Part shown: positions 41,468-50,167 of the stretch, piece after piece
Layout: every line of letters starts with the position of its first letter
Position numbering within the stretch: the first letter of the stretch is position 1
From: Acidobacteriaceae bacterium
Lineage (GTDB): Bacteria > Acidobacteriota > Terriglobia > Terriglobales > Acidobacteriaceae
Direction of reading: 5' to 3'
DNA: 64,000 nt
Assembly (NCBI GenBank): GCA_003138515.1
Contig: PLGG01000056.1
Span: 103,202 to 167,201 of the forward strand
Notes under the pieces: model-generated
Seen by the model: only the letters and a program-made list of their open reading frames with translations
Database searches by the model: none
What the model was told of the DNA's origin: nothing
Program-made: the position numbers and the translations under genes

Positions 41468-42529
41468 ATGCCAATCTCACGCCAGCAGGCCCTCGATTAC
41501 TTTCAATCCTCAGATCTGATCGGACTGGGATTCGAGGCTGACGCTGTGCGCCGCCGCCTGCATCCCGAGGGCGTGGTCACCTACATCATCGATCGCAACA
41601 TCAACTACACCAACTACTGCACCGAGTACTGCACCTTCTGCGCCTTCTATCGCCCGCTGCCTCGCGCCGGCAAGCCCGATCCGCGCGCCGACGACGGCTA
41701 CATCCTCGACCTCGAAACCATCTACGCCAAAATCGCCGAGACCCTGGAGATGGGCGGCACCGGCGTGCTGATGCAGGGCGGCATTCATCCCGATCTCAAG
41801 ATCGACTGGTTTGAGCGCCTCTTCCGCGGCATCAAAGAGCGCTTTCCCGCAATCTGGCTGCATTGTCTGTCGGCTTCCGAAGTGCTCGCCATCGCCGAGT
41901 ATTCCTCGCTCGACCTGCGCACTACCATCGCTCGCCTGCGCGATGCCGGCCTCGACTCCATCCCCGGCGGCGGCGCGGAGATTCTCGACGATGAGGTTCG
42001 CCATCGCATCGCGCGCCTCAAGTGCGACACCGAAGACTGGGTGAGCGTGCACCGGACCGCGCATCAGTTAGGAATGCGCACCACGGCGACCATGATGTTC
42101 GGCGTAGGCGAGAATTTCGATCAGCGCGTTAATCATTTCGAAACAGTCCGCCGCCTGCAGGAAGAGACTGGCGGATTCACGGCTTTCATCCCCTGGAGCT
42201 TTCAGCCAGGAAACACGGCGCTCGGTGGGCGCGGCTGGGACGAAGCGACGAGCGTCGAATATCTCAAGGTTCTCGCCATCGCGCGCCTTTACCTCGACAA
42301 CATCGAAAACGTGCAGGCCAGTTGGGTCACGCAGGGATTGAAGGTGCTCGAACTGGGCCTCCACTTCGGCGGCAACGACGTGGGCTCGGTCATGCTCGAA
42401 GAGAACGTCGTCCGCGCTGCCGGCACTTCGAACTGCACCACGGAAGAAGAGCTGCGCCGCATTATCCGCGACGCCGGCTTCAAGCCCGTCCAGCGCGATA
42501 CCCTCTACCGCACGATGTTTTTGAATTAG
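41468..42529 (+). CDS. mqnC: Cyclic dehypoxanthine futalosine synthase
   Basis: A 353-residue radical SAM enzyme of the futalosine pathway to menaquinone. The cluster cysteines are C51, C55 and C58 in YCTEYCTFCAFYR. GVLMQGGIHPDLKIDWF and GSVMLEENVVRAAGT are typical of MqnC rather than MqnE. It cyclises dehypoxanthine futalosine. No other mqn gene is in the window. The ATG at 41468 is supported by homology alone, since the space before it is a TCTCTGA repeat with no clear Shine-Dalgarno sequence. Confidence 0.93.
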   Translation: MPISRQQALDYFQSSDLIGLGFEADAVRRRLHPEGVVTYIIDRNINYTNYCTEYCTFCAFYRPLPRAGKPDPRADDGYILDLETIYAKIAETLEMGGTGVLMQGGIHPDLKIDWFERLFRGIKERFPAIWLHCLSASEVLAIAEYSSLDLRTTIARLRDAGLDSIPGGGAEILDDEVRHRIARLKCDTEDWVSVHRTAHQLGMRTTATMMFGVGENFDQRVNHFETVRRLQEETGGFTAFIPWSFQPGNTALGGRGWDEATSVEYLKVLAIARLYLDNIENVQASWVTQGLKVLELGLHFGGNDVGSVMLEENVVRAAGTSNCTTEEELRRIIRDAGFKPVQRDTLYRTMFLN

Positions 42530-42664
42530 CGCCGGTCTTCGAGTTCCAACTCTCGCACAAATCGCGTACCATGCAAGAGGCAGGCTAGCGCTCCCCTCCC
42601 GCTCGGCCCGTCCAGGCAATCCCCGCCTCGCAACAGCGGCTTCTTACCAAATCTGGAGGTTATC

Positions 42665-43573
42665 TTGACTCGAATCTCTACTCGTATCTCTGGAAGTTTT
42701 CTGGCTGCAATGGTTTTGGCCTGCACAGCGGCACCGGGCTTTGCGCAAATCGAAACGGAACTCTTGAATCCGGAGGGCGCAACCGCGCCTTGTACCGGGA
42801 TTGGTCCCATCGCGGCTCCCGTGGTCAAGAAGTGCATCACTCTTTTTGAGCAGGCCGGCTTCATTGTCAACAACCAGCTCGGATACTCGGGCTTCACGAT
42901 TGGTACAAAAGGCGCCACCGACGGCGCCATCACCGCCGTCGATCCTCAATCCCCGGCCGCCGCTGCGGGATTCAAAGTCGGCGATTCAATCACCGCGATT
43001 AACGGCAAGCCGGTCGAACCGACACCCGGCATGATCGCCGCCAAGGGTGTGTTCGGGCAACGCGGCGACACGTTGCACCTGACGCTGAAGCGCGGCGGCT
43101 CCCAAGTCGACGTCAGCCTCGTCCGCGCCGCGCAAAATGCACCCGCCGGACCGACGACTTCCGGTTTTATGATTTCGGTCAAAGACATGATCGACTGGCA
43201 AAATCAGTTCGCTCCCTGCATCGGTGCCGGCCCGGCTGCTCCGGCCGCGATTGCGTTTTGCTACGGACATTTCAAGCCGTACGGCTTCATCAAGGCTGCG
43301 GACCTCGGCTCGACAGGATTCCAGATCGATCTTGAAAATAAGAGCAAAGCGCTGGTGACAACCGTGGATGCCGGCTCTCTCGCTTCCAAGGCAGGCGTCC
43401 AGTCCGGTGACGAAATCGTCGCCATCGAGGGCCAGCCTCTAACCGCCAGCAAGGGAGAAGAGGCCAGCGAAATGCTTTTCGGCAAAATTGGCGATCAGTT
43501 CAAGATCACGGTTCATCGCGGGCAGAGTGTTTCAACAATCGAATTGACTCTGGCTGCCAAACCCAAGAAATAG
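42665..43573 (+). CDS. Exported protein with two PDZ domains and paired cysteines
   Basis: A 302-residue secreted protein starting at a TTG with GGAGG 6 nt upstream. After the signal peptide (ending APGFAQ) it has two similar halves. Each begins with a Cys-pair module (CTGIGPIAAPVVKKC near residue 43 and CIGAGPAAPAAIAFC near 185) and continues with a PDZ domain (ITAVDPQSPAAAAGFKVGDS; VTTVDAGSLASKAGVQSGDE). No protease domain is present. It is probably a periplasmic scaffold; disulfides in each half are inferred. Confidence 0.82.
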   Translation: MTRISTRISGSFLAAMVLACTAAPGFAQIETELLNPEGATAPCTGIGPIAAPVVKKCITLFEQAGFIVNNQLGYSGFTIGTKGATDGAITAVDPQSPAAAAGFKVGDSITAINGKPVEPTPGMIAAKGVFGQRGDTLHLTLKRGGSQVDVSLVRAAQNAPAGPTTSGFMISVKDMIDWQNQFAPCIGAGPAAPAAIAFCYGHFKPYGFIKAADLGSTGFQIDLENKSKALVTTVDAGSLASKAGVQSGDEIVAIEGQPLTASKGEEASEMLFGKIGDQFKITVHRGQSVSTIELTLAAKPKK

Positions 43574-43893
43574 CCCATCGAATCGCCCGGCCGTTTTCTT
43601 CACCCGGCTCACCAATCCCACGTGGGATCATCGCCGCATGTGTCGCGAGCGGGGCACAATCCTGTCGGTGGGCTCTTTACCTGGGAGGAGTGAAAGCAGT
43701 ACGGCGGCAGCGAAAAAGGGGTGTGCGACCCTCAAGGGGAAGGCCGGTTGTTCCGGCAGCGCTGCCGCCGCTCTGGGGAGTGCACGTCCCAAAAACGCAC
43801 GACTTCGGCGCAATGAAAAACTGAGCAGTATTGACCGGTTTGCTGCTTTTTTTTCGAAGCGCCTGGCCAGCGCAAATCATCTACGTTTTATAT
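43574..43893. other. Intergenic region before the aldo/keto reductase
   Basis: This 320-base gap contains a GC-rich inverted stretch around 43748-43775 (CCGGCAGCGCTGCCG) but no gene I can support. Frames in it have skewed composition and no ribosome sites. Confidence 0.4.
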
Positions 43894-44871
43894 ATGACAC
43901 ATTCTGCTTCGCTTTCTCTCCGCACCCTTGGCAACTCTGATCTTGAACTCACCCCCATCGGACTCGGCACGTGGGCCATCGGCGGCGGCGACTGGGCCCA
44001 CGCCTGGGGGCCCCAGGACGACGCGGACTCTATCGCCGCCATTCACCGCGCAGTCGATCTGGGCGTCAACTGGATCGACACCGCGGCCATCTACGGCCTG
44101 GGCCACTCCGAAGAAGTGGTCGGTCGCGCCGTCAAATCCCTTTCGCGCAAGCCCTACATCTTCACCAAGTGTTCCATGCGCTGGCACCCCGATCGCTCCA
44201 TCTACAACTCGCTCAAGGCCGCGTCGCTCGCCGAAGAAGTTGAAGCGTCGCTCAAGCGCTTGCAGGTCGACTCCATCGACCTCTACCAGATTCACTGGCC
44301 CAACCCCGACAGCGAAATCGAAGAGGGTTGGGAAACGCTGGCGCGACTGCAGGAGGAAGGCAAGGTCCGCTGGATCGGCGTCTCCAACTTCTCCGTCGAC
44401 CAAATGAAGCGCGCCATCATGATCGCGCCCATCACCAGCCTGCAGCCGCCTTACTCCATGCTTCGCCGCGCCATCGAGGCGGAGATTCTTCCTTTCACGC
44501 TGGCCAACGGCATCGGCGTCATCAATTACTCGCCCATGCTCTCCGGCATGCTCACCGGCAAAATGACCGCCGAGCGCGCGGCGAACCTGGCCCCCGACGA
44601 CTGGCGCCGCAGGAACAAGGAATTCAATGAGCCGCGCCTGAGCCAGAATCTGCGCCTCGTAGACCTGCTGCGCGAGATCGGCAGCGGCCACAGCGTAAGC
44701 CCCGGCGTGGTGGCCGTGGCGTGGGTGCTGCACAACCCCGCCATCACCGCGCCGATTGTGGGCGGCCGCAGCGCAAGCCAAGTGGAAGAGACCGCTGCCG
44801 CGCTCACATTTCGTTTGACAGAGGAGGAATTCGCAAGGATCGGCGCGTTTCTGGCTACGATGCAGCCGTGA
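43894..44871 (+). CDS. Aldo/keto reductase
   Basis: A 325-residue NADPH-dependent TIM-barrel oxidoreductase. The tetrad residues are seen: Asp and Tyr in IDTAAIYGLGHSEE, Lys in YIFTKCSMR and His in LYQIHWPNPD. WIGVSNFSVDQM and the C-terminal PIVGGRSASQVEE bind the cofactor. The substrate cannot be told; the type resembles general stress or auxin-induced AKRs. The ATG at 43894 begins the family-like sequence. A bidirectional terminator follows. Confidence 0.92.
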   Translation: MTHSASLSLRTLGNSDLELTPIGLGTWAIGGGDWAHAWGPQDDADSIAAIHRAVDLGVNWIDTAAIYGLGHSEEVVGRAVKSLSRKPYIFTKCSMRWHPDRSIYNSLKAASLAEEVEASLKRLQVDSIDLYQIHWPNPDSEIEEGWETLARLQEEGKVRWIGVSNFSVDQMKRAIMIAPITSLQPPYSMLRRAIEAEILPFTLANGIGVINYSPMLSGMLTGKMTAERAANLAPDDWRRRNKEFNEPRLSQNLRLVDLLREIGSGHSVSPGVVAVAWVLHNPAITAPIVGGRSASQVEETAAALTFRLTEEEFARIGAFLATMQP

Positions 44872-44900
44872 GACCGCTCCGCCTCACGCGTATAAAAGCA

Positions 44901-44926
44901 AAAACCCCGGCCGAAGCCGGGGTTTT
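44901..44926 (+). terminator. Bidirectional Rho-independent terminator
   Basis: AAAACCCCGGC-CGAA-GCCGGGGTTTT is a perfect 11-bp stem with a tetraloop, flanked by A and T runs on both sides. It lies between the convergent aldo/keto reductase and the 172-residue hypothetical gene and can serve both. Confidence 0.92.
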
Positions 44927-44945
44927 GTTTGAAGGAGAATTCCGA

Positions 44946-45464
44946 TTACATCGCCGCGACAAAGTCCGGAACCATGACGGCCGCGTTATCCTGCAGCAAC
45001 TGCGTCATGCGGGCGGCCATGCCGGTATAGATTGAGGCGGCGCGGAATGCATTCACGCGAACACCTTCGCTAGCGTGCCGAAATGCATATTGCGTCAGGG
45101 CCGTCAGCACGCAAACCCGAATCTGCATCGCGTCACTGTATAAGGTCTCGATCAGCAGCCGATCCACGCCTTCACACTGCTTGGCGGCGTAGCCTGCCAT
45201 CTCCTGCATGACTTTCGCATTCTGGTACATCACCCACAGGCCCTTCGGACCTTCCATGCGCTGCCATGCATCTTCAGGAGTTGCGCTCAAACCCTCTTGC
45301 CACAGGAAATGGTCGCTCAGCTCGCGAGCGCTCCATTCGGGCCTGAGCCGGGCCATCATCGATTCCCATGTCTGCGAATTGCGGCGCTGCGCGCTCTTGC
45401 GCCAGCGCAACAGAACCATCGCGATCACAACCACGGCAGCAATTTGGAGTACAAGCAATGCCAT
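44946..45464 (-). CDS. Hypothetical protein with N-terminal membrane anchor
   Basis: A 172-residue protein. Residues 1-19 (ALLVLQIAAVVVIAMVLL) are a membrane anchor with a basic cytoplasmic side (RWRKSAQRR). The rest is predicted helical, with EWSARELSDHFLWQ and repeated Ala/Met-rich helices (MQEMAGYAAKQCEGVDRLL). No enzyme motif is evident. The ATG at 45464 is preferred over an in-frame TTG at 45470. It shares the terminator with the convergent aldo/keto reductase and diverges from ndk. Confidence 0.7.
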   Translation of the reverse strand: MALLVLQIAAVVVIAMVLLRWRKSAQRRNSQTWESMMARLRPEWSARELSDHFLWQEGLSATPEDAWQRMEGPKGLWVMYQNAKVMQEMAGYAAKQCEGVDRLLIETLYSDAMQIRVCVLTALTQYAFRHASEGVRVNAFRAASIYTGMAARMTQLLQDNAAVMVPDFVAAM

Positions 45465-45879
45465 TTTCAATCCCCAAAATCAATCTATCTGCAACTGCTA
45501 ACCCTGTGACTCAACCTGGAGCATTTCTGTGTACACCAATACTTGTAGCAGGAATCAAATCGTTTGTCTGCTCCCAAAACGTGTTTGGAATAACTCTTTA
45601 GTGGTATTCATGGCCACTCGCTGGGAACTTGGAACATTTCTGTGTACACCAACACTTGTAGCAGAAATCAAATCGCTTGTCTGCGCCAAAAACGTGTTTG
45701 GAATAACCCTTTAGTGGTATAAATTCCCATTCGCTTGGACAATGCACGAAAGTAATGGTTCGCCTTGCGCAGCGGCATTTTTCCGGTTGATTCGCCGATT
45801 CGCTCGTCCAATCGCCGCGCCGAAAGTCTTCTACTACAATGGAATACAGACAGAATTCCGCACCAAGGAGCGATCACCA
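45465..45879. other. Long ndk leader / intergenic region
   Basis: This 415-base gap between divergent genes holds the 113-bp tandem repeat and about 135 further bases before ndk. The ndk promoter should lie here; TTTGGAATAAC and TATAAA in the second repeat are candidates but the spacing (14 nt) is poor. Confidence 0.4.
45517..45742. repeat. Tandem direct repeat, 113-bp unit, upstream of ndk
   Basis: Two copies with a 113-base period (45517-45629 and 45630-45742). The first 90 or so bases are about 90% alike, running from GCATTTCTGTGTACACC through CTTGTAGCA and AACGTGTTTGGAATAAC to TTTAGTGGTAT; the last 20 bases diverge. The region is AT-richer than its surroundings. The period is not a multiple of three, so it is not one coding frame. 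The second copy ends in GTGGTATAAAT, the first in GTGGTATTCAT. Confidence 0.85.
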
Positions 45880-46296
45880 TTGCTCGAGCGCACGTTCAGC
45901 ATCATCAAGCCGGACGCGGTTGCCGCTGGATTGAGCGGCGCCATTCTGGCCGAGATTGACCAGGCCGGTTTCCGCTTTGTCGCCATCAAAAAGGAATCCA
46001 TCACCAAGCGCGAGGCCGAAGGCTTCTACGCCGTTCACCGCGAAAAGCCGTTCTTCTCCAGCCTCACCGACTTCATGTCTTCGGGCCCGCTCTTTCTCAT
46101 GGTTCTGGAAAAGGACAATGCGATCACAGATCTGCGCAAGTTGATGGGCGCCACCAATCCCGCCAACGCCGAAGAGGGAACCATCCGCAAGAAATTCGCC
46201 CGCTCGCTCCAGGAGAACGCCATCCATGGTTCCGATGCGCCGGAAACGGCTGCCTTCGAAATCGGCTATTGGTTCGCGGGCTACGAGCTGATATAG
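45880..46296 (+). CDS. ndk: Nucleoside diphosphate kinase
   Basis: A 138-residue enzyme that balances nucleoside triphosphate pools through a phospho-His. [17 protein letters not shown] opens the fold, and the catalytic His is residue 116 in [16 protein letters not shown]. Length and ending match the family. The start is a TTG at 45880 with AAGGAG about 9 nt upstream, replacing the usual ATG one residue before ERTFS; the frame continues upstream to 45742 without support. The 113-bp repeat lies about 140 nt before the start. Confidence 0.94.
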   Translation: MLERTFSIIKPDAVAAGLSGAILAEIDQAGFRFVAIKKESITKREAEGFYAVHREKPFFSSLTDFMSSGPLFLMVLEKDNAITDLRKLMGATNPANAEEGTIRKKFARSLQENAIHGSDAPETAAFEIGYWFAGYELI

Positions 46297-46342
46297 CCAG
46301 CGACGCTGACGTTCGGGCTTGCGCACGGAGGATGGATCGGCT

Positions 46343-46891
46343 ATGGCCGCAAACGACCACCAACTCGCTCGGCTGTTTCTCCAGTCCTCGCGGACACAGT
46401 TTCTTGCGCAGTATTTGCCGCGACTCAGGGAATGTGTCGCGCCTCTCAGCACCGAGCAAGTCTGGTGGCGGCCCAACGATGCCTCGAACAGCATCGGAAA
46501 TCTACTGCTGCATCTGGACGGCAACGTGCGCCAATGGCTGGTTACCTCGTTCAACAAGAATGACGACAAGCGCAACCGTCCGGCTGAGTTCGCTGCGCAA
46601 GGTGGGCTCTCTGCCGCCGACTTGCTCGACCGGCTTGGCGCCACGCTCGAAGAAGCAGCCAAGGTCCTCGATCGCCTCACCGTCGAAGAATTACTTGCCC
46701 CCTGCGAGATTCAGGGATACCGCACGCGCGGTCTCGACGCCGTTTACCACGTCGTTGAGCATTTTGGCATGCACTACGGCCAGATCCTGTACATCACCAA
46801 AAGCATGCTCGCCAAAGACCTCGGCTTCTATAAGGAGCTGAACAAGACCGGCCGCGCCTTAGGTGGAACCAATCTTCCAGCCCGACCGTAA
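46343..46891 (+). CDS. DinB-like (DUF1572) metal-dependent fold protein
   Basis: A 182-residue four-helix protein. WWRPNDASNSIGNLLLHLDGNV holds the first His, and VYHVVEHFGMHYGQILYITK the other two, giving the three-His site of the DinB/YfiT superfamily. Such proteins include thiol transferases (bacillithiol- or mycothiol-dependent) and many unknowns. GGAGG lies about 11 nt before the ATG at 46343; a TTG at 46319 is in frame. It precedes the broken membrane-protein gene by 8 nt. Confidence 0.82.
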   Translation: MAANDHQLARLFLQSSRTQFLAQYLPRLRECVAPLSTEQVWWRPNDASNSIGNLLLHLDGNVRQWLVTSFNKNDDKRNRPAEFAAQGGLSAADLLDRLGATLEEAAKVLDRLTVEELLAPCEIQGYRTRGLDAVYHVVEHFGMHYGQILYITKSMLAKDLGFYKELNKTGRALGGTNLPARP

Positions 46892-46899
46892 TAGACGAC

Positions 46900-47178
46900 A
46901 TGAAAAGAAACGGCCGGCTGAATGGTCCCAACTCCGCCCAGGCGTGGACCTATATAGGAGCGACACTTTTCCTGTCGGCGTTGCTCGTGTCGGCGATTGT
47001 TATTCCCGGACTCCGGCTTCTCCACTCCTTCCAGGCGCTCATCTACATTGCTGTCATCGTTCTTGCGCGCCGGAACAGCCCATGGGGATACGGAGCTGGA
47101 TTTGCCATCGCGATCGTTTGGAATGGGATGAACCTTTTCGTCACGCACCTCATACAGGTTGGCGCCGCCGCCATCTGA
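46900..47178 (+). CDS. Membrane protein, N-terminal 92 residues before an in-frame TGA
   Basis: The open part encodes two to three hydrophobic segments (GATLFLSALLVSAIVIPGL, ALIYIAVIVLAR, GAGFAIAIVWNGMNLFVTHL) and ends at TGA 47176-47178 in the middle of what looks like a longer protein. Reading past this TGA in the same frame gives 68 more residues with two further hydrophobic segments. A TGG (Trp) to TGA change would explain it. It is 8 nt behind the DinB-like gene, so cotranscription is likely. Family unknown. Confidence 0.65.
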   Translation: MKRNGRLNGPNSAQAWTYIGATLFLSALLVSAIVIPGLRLLHSFQALIYIAVIVLARRNSPWGYGAGFAIAIVWNGMNLFVTHLIQVGAAAI

Positions 47179-47385
47179 TTATCGCTGCGCACTGGGCACG
47201 TACAGCAGCTCGTCCCGATGATGGTCACCCTGGGCGGAATCGGGCATTTTGTTCTTATCGTCGCCGCACTCATTGCGCTTGTACGTCACAACACAGAACC
47301 CCAAAAGTGGTGGAAGTTCGCGGGCGGCGGCGTTCTTTCCATCGCTTATTTTGCTCTGATTGTCGCTTTTGCTCGGCCTCACTGA
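47179..47385 (+). pseudogene. In-frame continuation of the interrupted membrane-protein gene
   Basis: The frame continues without another stop from the TGA at 47176 to a TGA at 47383-47385. It gives LSLRTGHVQQLVPMMVTLGG, hydrophobic IGHFVLIVAALIALV, a basic loop RHNTEPQKWWKF and a last segment LSIAYFALIVAFARPH. Membrane topology and amino-acid mix match the first half, so the two parts were one gene of about 160 codons. An internal ATG at 47218 could start a separate short product. Confidence 0.65.
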
Positions 47386-47407
47386 GAACGCGTTTTTGCG
47401 CCCGGTT

Positions 47408-48295
47408 TCACGGGCGCCGCGCGACGGCCACGCGCGGAATGCCTTGCAAATCGTTCGTGAATTCGATCCCGGTGAACCCGGCGCCGGCGAGTAAAGCCTC
47501 GACTGCCGGCTGTTGGCTAAAGCCAATCTCCAGCGCCAGATAGCGTTCGTGAAAAAGTGCGGTGAACGCCGCGGGGATCAGCCGCCGATAGATTTCCAGA
47601 CCGTCGCCACCTGCAAACAGAGCCTGCGCCGGCTCGTAATCGCGCACTTCAACAGAAAGCGAATCGCGATCGCCCTCCGCCACGTAGGGCGGATTGGAAA
47701 CGATCAGATCGAACAGCCTACCCGCCACTGGAGCCAGCAAATCGCCTACGCGGAAGATCACGCGAGCCTCTACACCATGGCGCTTCGCGTTGGCTCGCGC
47801 CACGTTCAGAGCCGCTGCGGAGATGTCTGTCGCGTGAATGTCCGCGTCGGGCAAATTCGAAGCCAGTGCCACGGCAATCGCTCCCGACCCCGTACCCACG
47901 TCAACGATCCGCTGTCGCTCGAACCCGCGCGCAAGCTCGATCGCCTTTTCCACCAGGTGCTCGGTCTCGGGCCGTGGAATCAGCACGTCGCGATTGACCT
48001 TAAAATCTAACCCGTAGAACTCCGCTTCTCCCGTGATGTATTGGATCGGCTCCCCGCCGCGCCGGCGTTCTACCCATGTACGAAAATCAGCTATCGCATG
48101 AGCCGGCAGCGTTTCGTATCCGTGCGCAATCATCCAGGCCAGGTTTGTGTCCGGCGCATCTCCTTTCAGAACGTGAAGCAGCAGCGTCTCGGCGTCGCGG
48201 CGCGCGCGCTCCGCATGCAGCCCCTCAACCAGCGAGTGCTCCGCCTCCGACAGCAAAGCGCGAATTGTCTCTGAATCACTTGGTGTAGGCTGCAT
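47408..48295 (-). CDS. prmC: Peptide chain release factor N5-glutamine methyltransferase
   Basis: A 295-residue SAM-dependent enzyme that methylates the GGQ glutamine of release factors RF1 and RF2. An N-terminal helical domain (about 1-85) precedes the methyltransferase: VDVGTGSGAIAVALA is the SAM-binding motif I near residue 122, and LIVSNPPYVAEGD is the NPPY substrate site near 188. PRPETEHLVEKAI is also typical. The gene converges on the broken membrane-protein gene. prfA, its usual neighbour, is not in the window. Confidence 0.94.
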   Translation of the reverse strand: MQPTPSDSETIRALLSEAEHSLVEGLHAERARRDAETLLLHVLKGDAPDTNLAWMIAHGYETLPAHAIADFRTWVERRRGGEPIQYITGEAEFYGLDFKVNRDVLIPRPETEHLVEKAIELARGFERQRIVDVGTGSGAIAVALASNLPDADIHATDISAAALNVARANAKRHGVEARVIFRVGDLLAPVAGRLFDLIVSNPPYVAEGDRDSLSVEVRDYEPAQALFAGGDGLEIYRRLIPAAFTALFHERYLALEIGFSQQPAVEALLAGAGFTGIEFTNDLQGIPRVAVARRP

Positions 48296-48313
48296 AGGAA
48301 CTGGACGCTGGGT

Positions 48314-50167
48314 CTAAACAGGATAACGCTCCAGCTCGATGCACTGGCGGGCCACCGCGCGGCTTAAAGCCACCGCATTCCCTGGGGTAGCCCGCGCCAG
48401 CCGGCGCAGAATCGCCAACTGTGTGCTCAGCGCGTCGCCTTCCCCGCAGGCCGCGAGCACTCGCCGCGCCGCCTGTTCGGCCAGCGCCATTGTTTCATCC
48501 GCCAGCAGACCCGTCATCGCCGCGGCAACCTCAGCCGAGCTGCGGCCCGCGCGCGCCATCTTCTGCGCGCGTACCAGCGCCGACTCCAGCGCATACACCT
48601 GGCTGATCATGTCCGCGAGCTCGGCCATGATCTCCTGCTGCTCGTCCAGTCCCGTCATGAATCGTTGGCTCGCCACGCCCGCCGCGAACAGCGCCATCTT
48701 CTTCACCGCGGCCAGCACGGCCGCCTCGGACGCCAGCGGCTGCCCTTGATCCGCATCGCTGCCGAACGCGGGCGGCTCCATCATTTCGTCCATCACGCGC
48801 TTGATCGCTGCCAGCAGCGGCAGCTTCCCGCTCATCGCGCGCTTCATCATCCATCCCGTGATGATCAGCCGGTTGATCTCATTCGTTCCTTCAAAAATTC
48901 GATTAATGCGCGCGTCGCGGTACGTCCTCTCCGCCGGGTACTCTTTGACGTAACCGAATCCGCCCATCGTTGCAATCAACTCGTCAGCAACCATCGTGAG
49001 CATCTCCGAGCCGTAGACCTTCAAGATGGAGCACTCCACTGCATACTCCTCAATGTTGCGCGGAACATCGACGGCCTGCGCCGCACTCGCTCCTTCGAGC
49101 TTTGCCTCATCCAACCGAGCCCCGTCTAGCCGAGCCCCTTCTAGCCGAGAATCGATCAGGCCAGCCGTGCGGTAGACCATGCTCTCCGCCGCATACAGTT
49201 GCACCGCTGCCGACGAAATCTTGCGCTGGATCAATCCGAACTCGGCGATCGACTTGCCGAATGCGCGGCGCTCCTTGGCGTAGCGGATCATTGCGGCCAG
49301 CGCATGCCGCGCCCCGCCCACGCAGGCCACTCCCAGCTTGAAGCGGCCCACGTTCAGCACGTTGAACGCAATGTGGTGCCCCCTGCCGGCCTCGCCCAGC
49401 AGATTTTCTTTTGGAATCTTGCAATCCTGCAAAACCAAAGGACAGGTCGACGAGCCGCGAATTCCCAGCTTGTGTTCCTCGGCGCCTACCGTCAGCCCCG
49501 GTGTCCCGCGCTCGATCAAGAACGCCGAAAACTTTTCGCCGTCTATTTTCGCGAAGACCGTGTACAGCCCCGCCGTTCCGCCGTTGGTCAGCCACTGCTT
49601 CTCGCCGTTCAGAATGTAGTAAGCGCCGTCGGGGGTGAGCGCCGCGCGGGTGCGAATGTTCATGGCGTCAGAGCCCGAGCTGGCCTCGGACAATCCATAA
49701 GCGCCAATCCATTCGCACGTCGCGAGTTTCGGCAGGTAGCGTCGCTTCTGCTCTTCGGTCCCGTACCACACCAGCGGCAACGTGGCGATGCCGATGTGCG
49801 CGCCGAACGCCGTCGAAAAGCTGGCCAGCACGGAGATGTGATCGGTGATGAGCGTCGAGCTCACCTTGTCCATCCCCAGGCCGCCGTACTCCTCGGGAAT
49901 ATCGACCGCGGTGAATCCCAACTCCGCGGCCTTGCGCATCACCGCCCGCATTGCGCCCGGCTCTTTTCGCTCGATGGCCGCCACGCTCGGCAGAATTTCC
50001 TCGCGCGCGAATCGCTCCGCGGTGGCCGCGATCTGGCGCTGCTCTTCGTTCAGGTCTTCGGGAGTGAAGATTTCATCCGGCGTGCGCGACTCGAGCAAAA
50101 AGCTGCCGCCCGCGGCGGCAACAATGCCCGCGCCGGCAACTATTGTGGATGCGGCGACTGCGTCCAT
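48314..50167 (-). CDS. Acyl-CoA dehydrogenase with repeat-encoded insert
   Basis: A 617-residue flavoenzyme of the long-chain type: an N-terminal helical part, the beta domain (YGLSEASSGSDAMNIRTRA, then WLTNGGTAGLYTVFAKID), the C-terminal helical bundle with the catalytic Glu in RIFEGTNEINRL, and about 170 extra residues at the end as in VLCAD/ACAD9-like proteins. It would start fatty-acid beta-oxidation. Around residues 336-360 an insert RLEGARLDGARLDEAKLEGA reads like pentapeptide repeats and is made of short DNA repeats. The ATG at 50167 has AAGGAGG 12 nt upstream; the frame continues to 50221. Confidence 0.9.
   Translation of the reverse strand: MDAVAASTIVAGAGIVAAAGGSFLLESRTPDEIFTPEDLNEEQRQIAATAERFAREEILPSVAAIERKEPGAMRAVMRKAAELGFTAVDIPEEYGGLGMDKVSSTLITDHISVLASFSTAFGAHIGIATLPLVWYGTEEQKRRYLPKLATCEWIGAYGLSEASSGSDAMNIRTRAALTPDGAYYILNGEKQWLTNGGTAGLYTVFAKIDGEKFSAFLIERGTPGLTVGAEEHKLGIRGSSTCPLVLQDCKIPKENLLGEAGRGHHIAFNVLNVGRFKLGVACVGGARHALAAMIRYAKERRAFGKSIAEFGLIQRKISSAAVQLYAAESMVYRTAGLIDSRLEGARLDGARLDEAKLEGASAAQAVDVPRNIEEYAVECSILKVYGSEMLTMVADELIATMGGFGYVKEYPAERTYRDARINRIFEGTNEINRLIITGWMMKRAMSGKLPLLAAIKRVMDEMMEPPAFGSDADQGQPLASEAAVLAAVKKMALFAAGVASQRFMTGLDEQQEIMAELADMISQVYALESALVRAQKMARAGRSSAEVAAAMTGLLADETMALAEQAARRVLAACGEGDALSTQLAILRRLARATPGNAVALSRAVARQCIELERYPV
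49100..49152. repeat. Short repeats inside the acyl-CoA dehydrogenase gene
   Basis: On the plus strand units CCAACCGAGCCCCGTCTAG / CCGAGCCCCTTCTAG / CCGAGAATCG follow each other at 49111-49152, a period of 15 nt, so the reading frame of the gene is kept and a five-residue (A/S)RL(E/D)G repeat results. Confidence 0.7.

Noticed and set aside
45529-45714. Small frame across the 113-bp repeat
   Set aside because: The two repeat copies are in different frames and differences are not concentrated at third codon positions.
47176-47178. TGA as a selenocysteine codon in the membrane protein
   Set aside because: No Cys/Sec context or SECIS-like hairpin directly after it, and the position falls between membrane segments where Trp is more likely.
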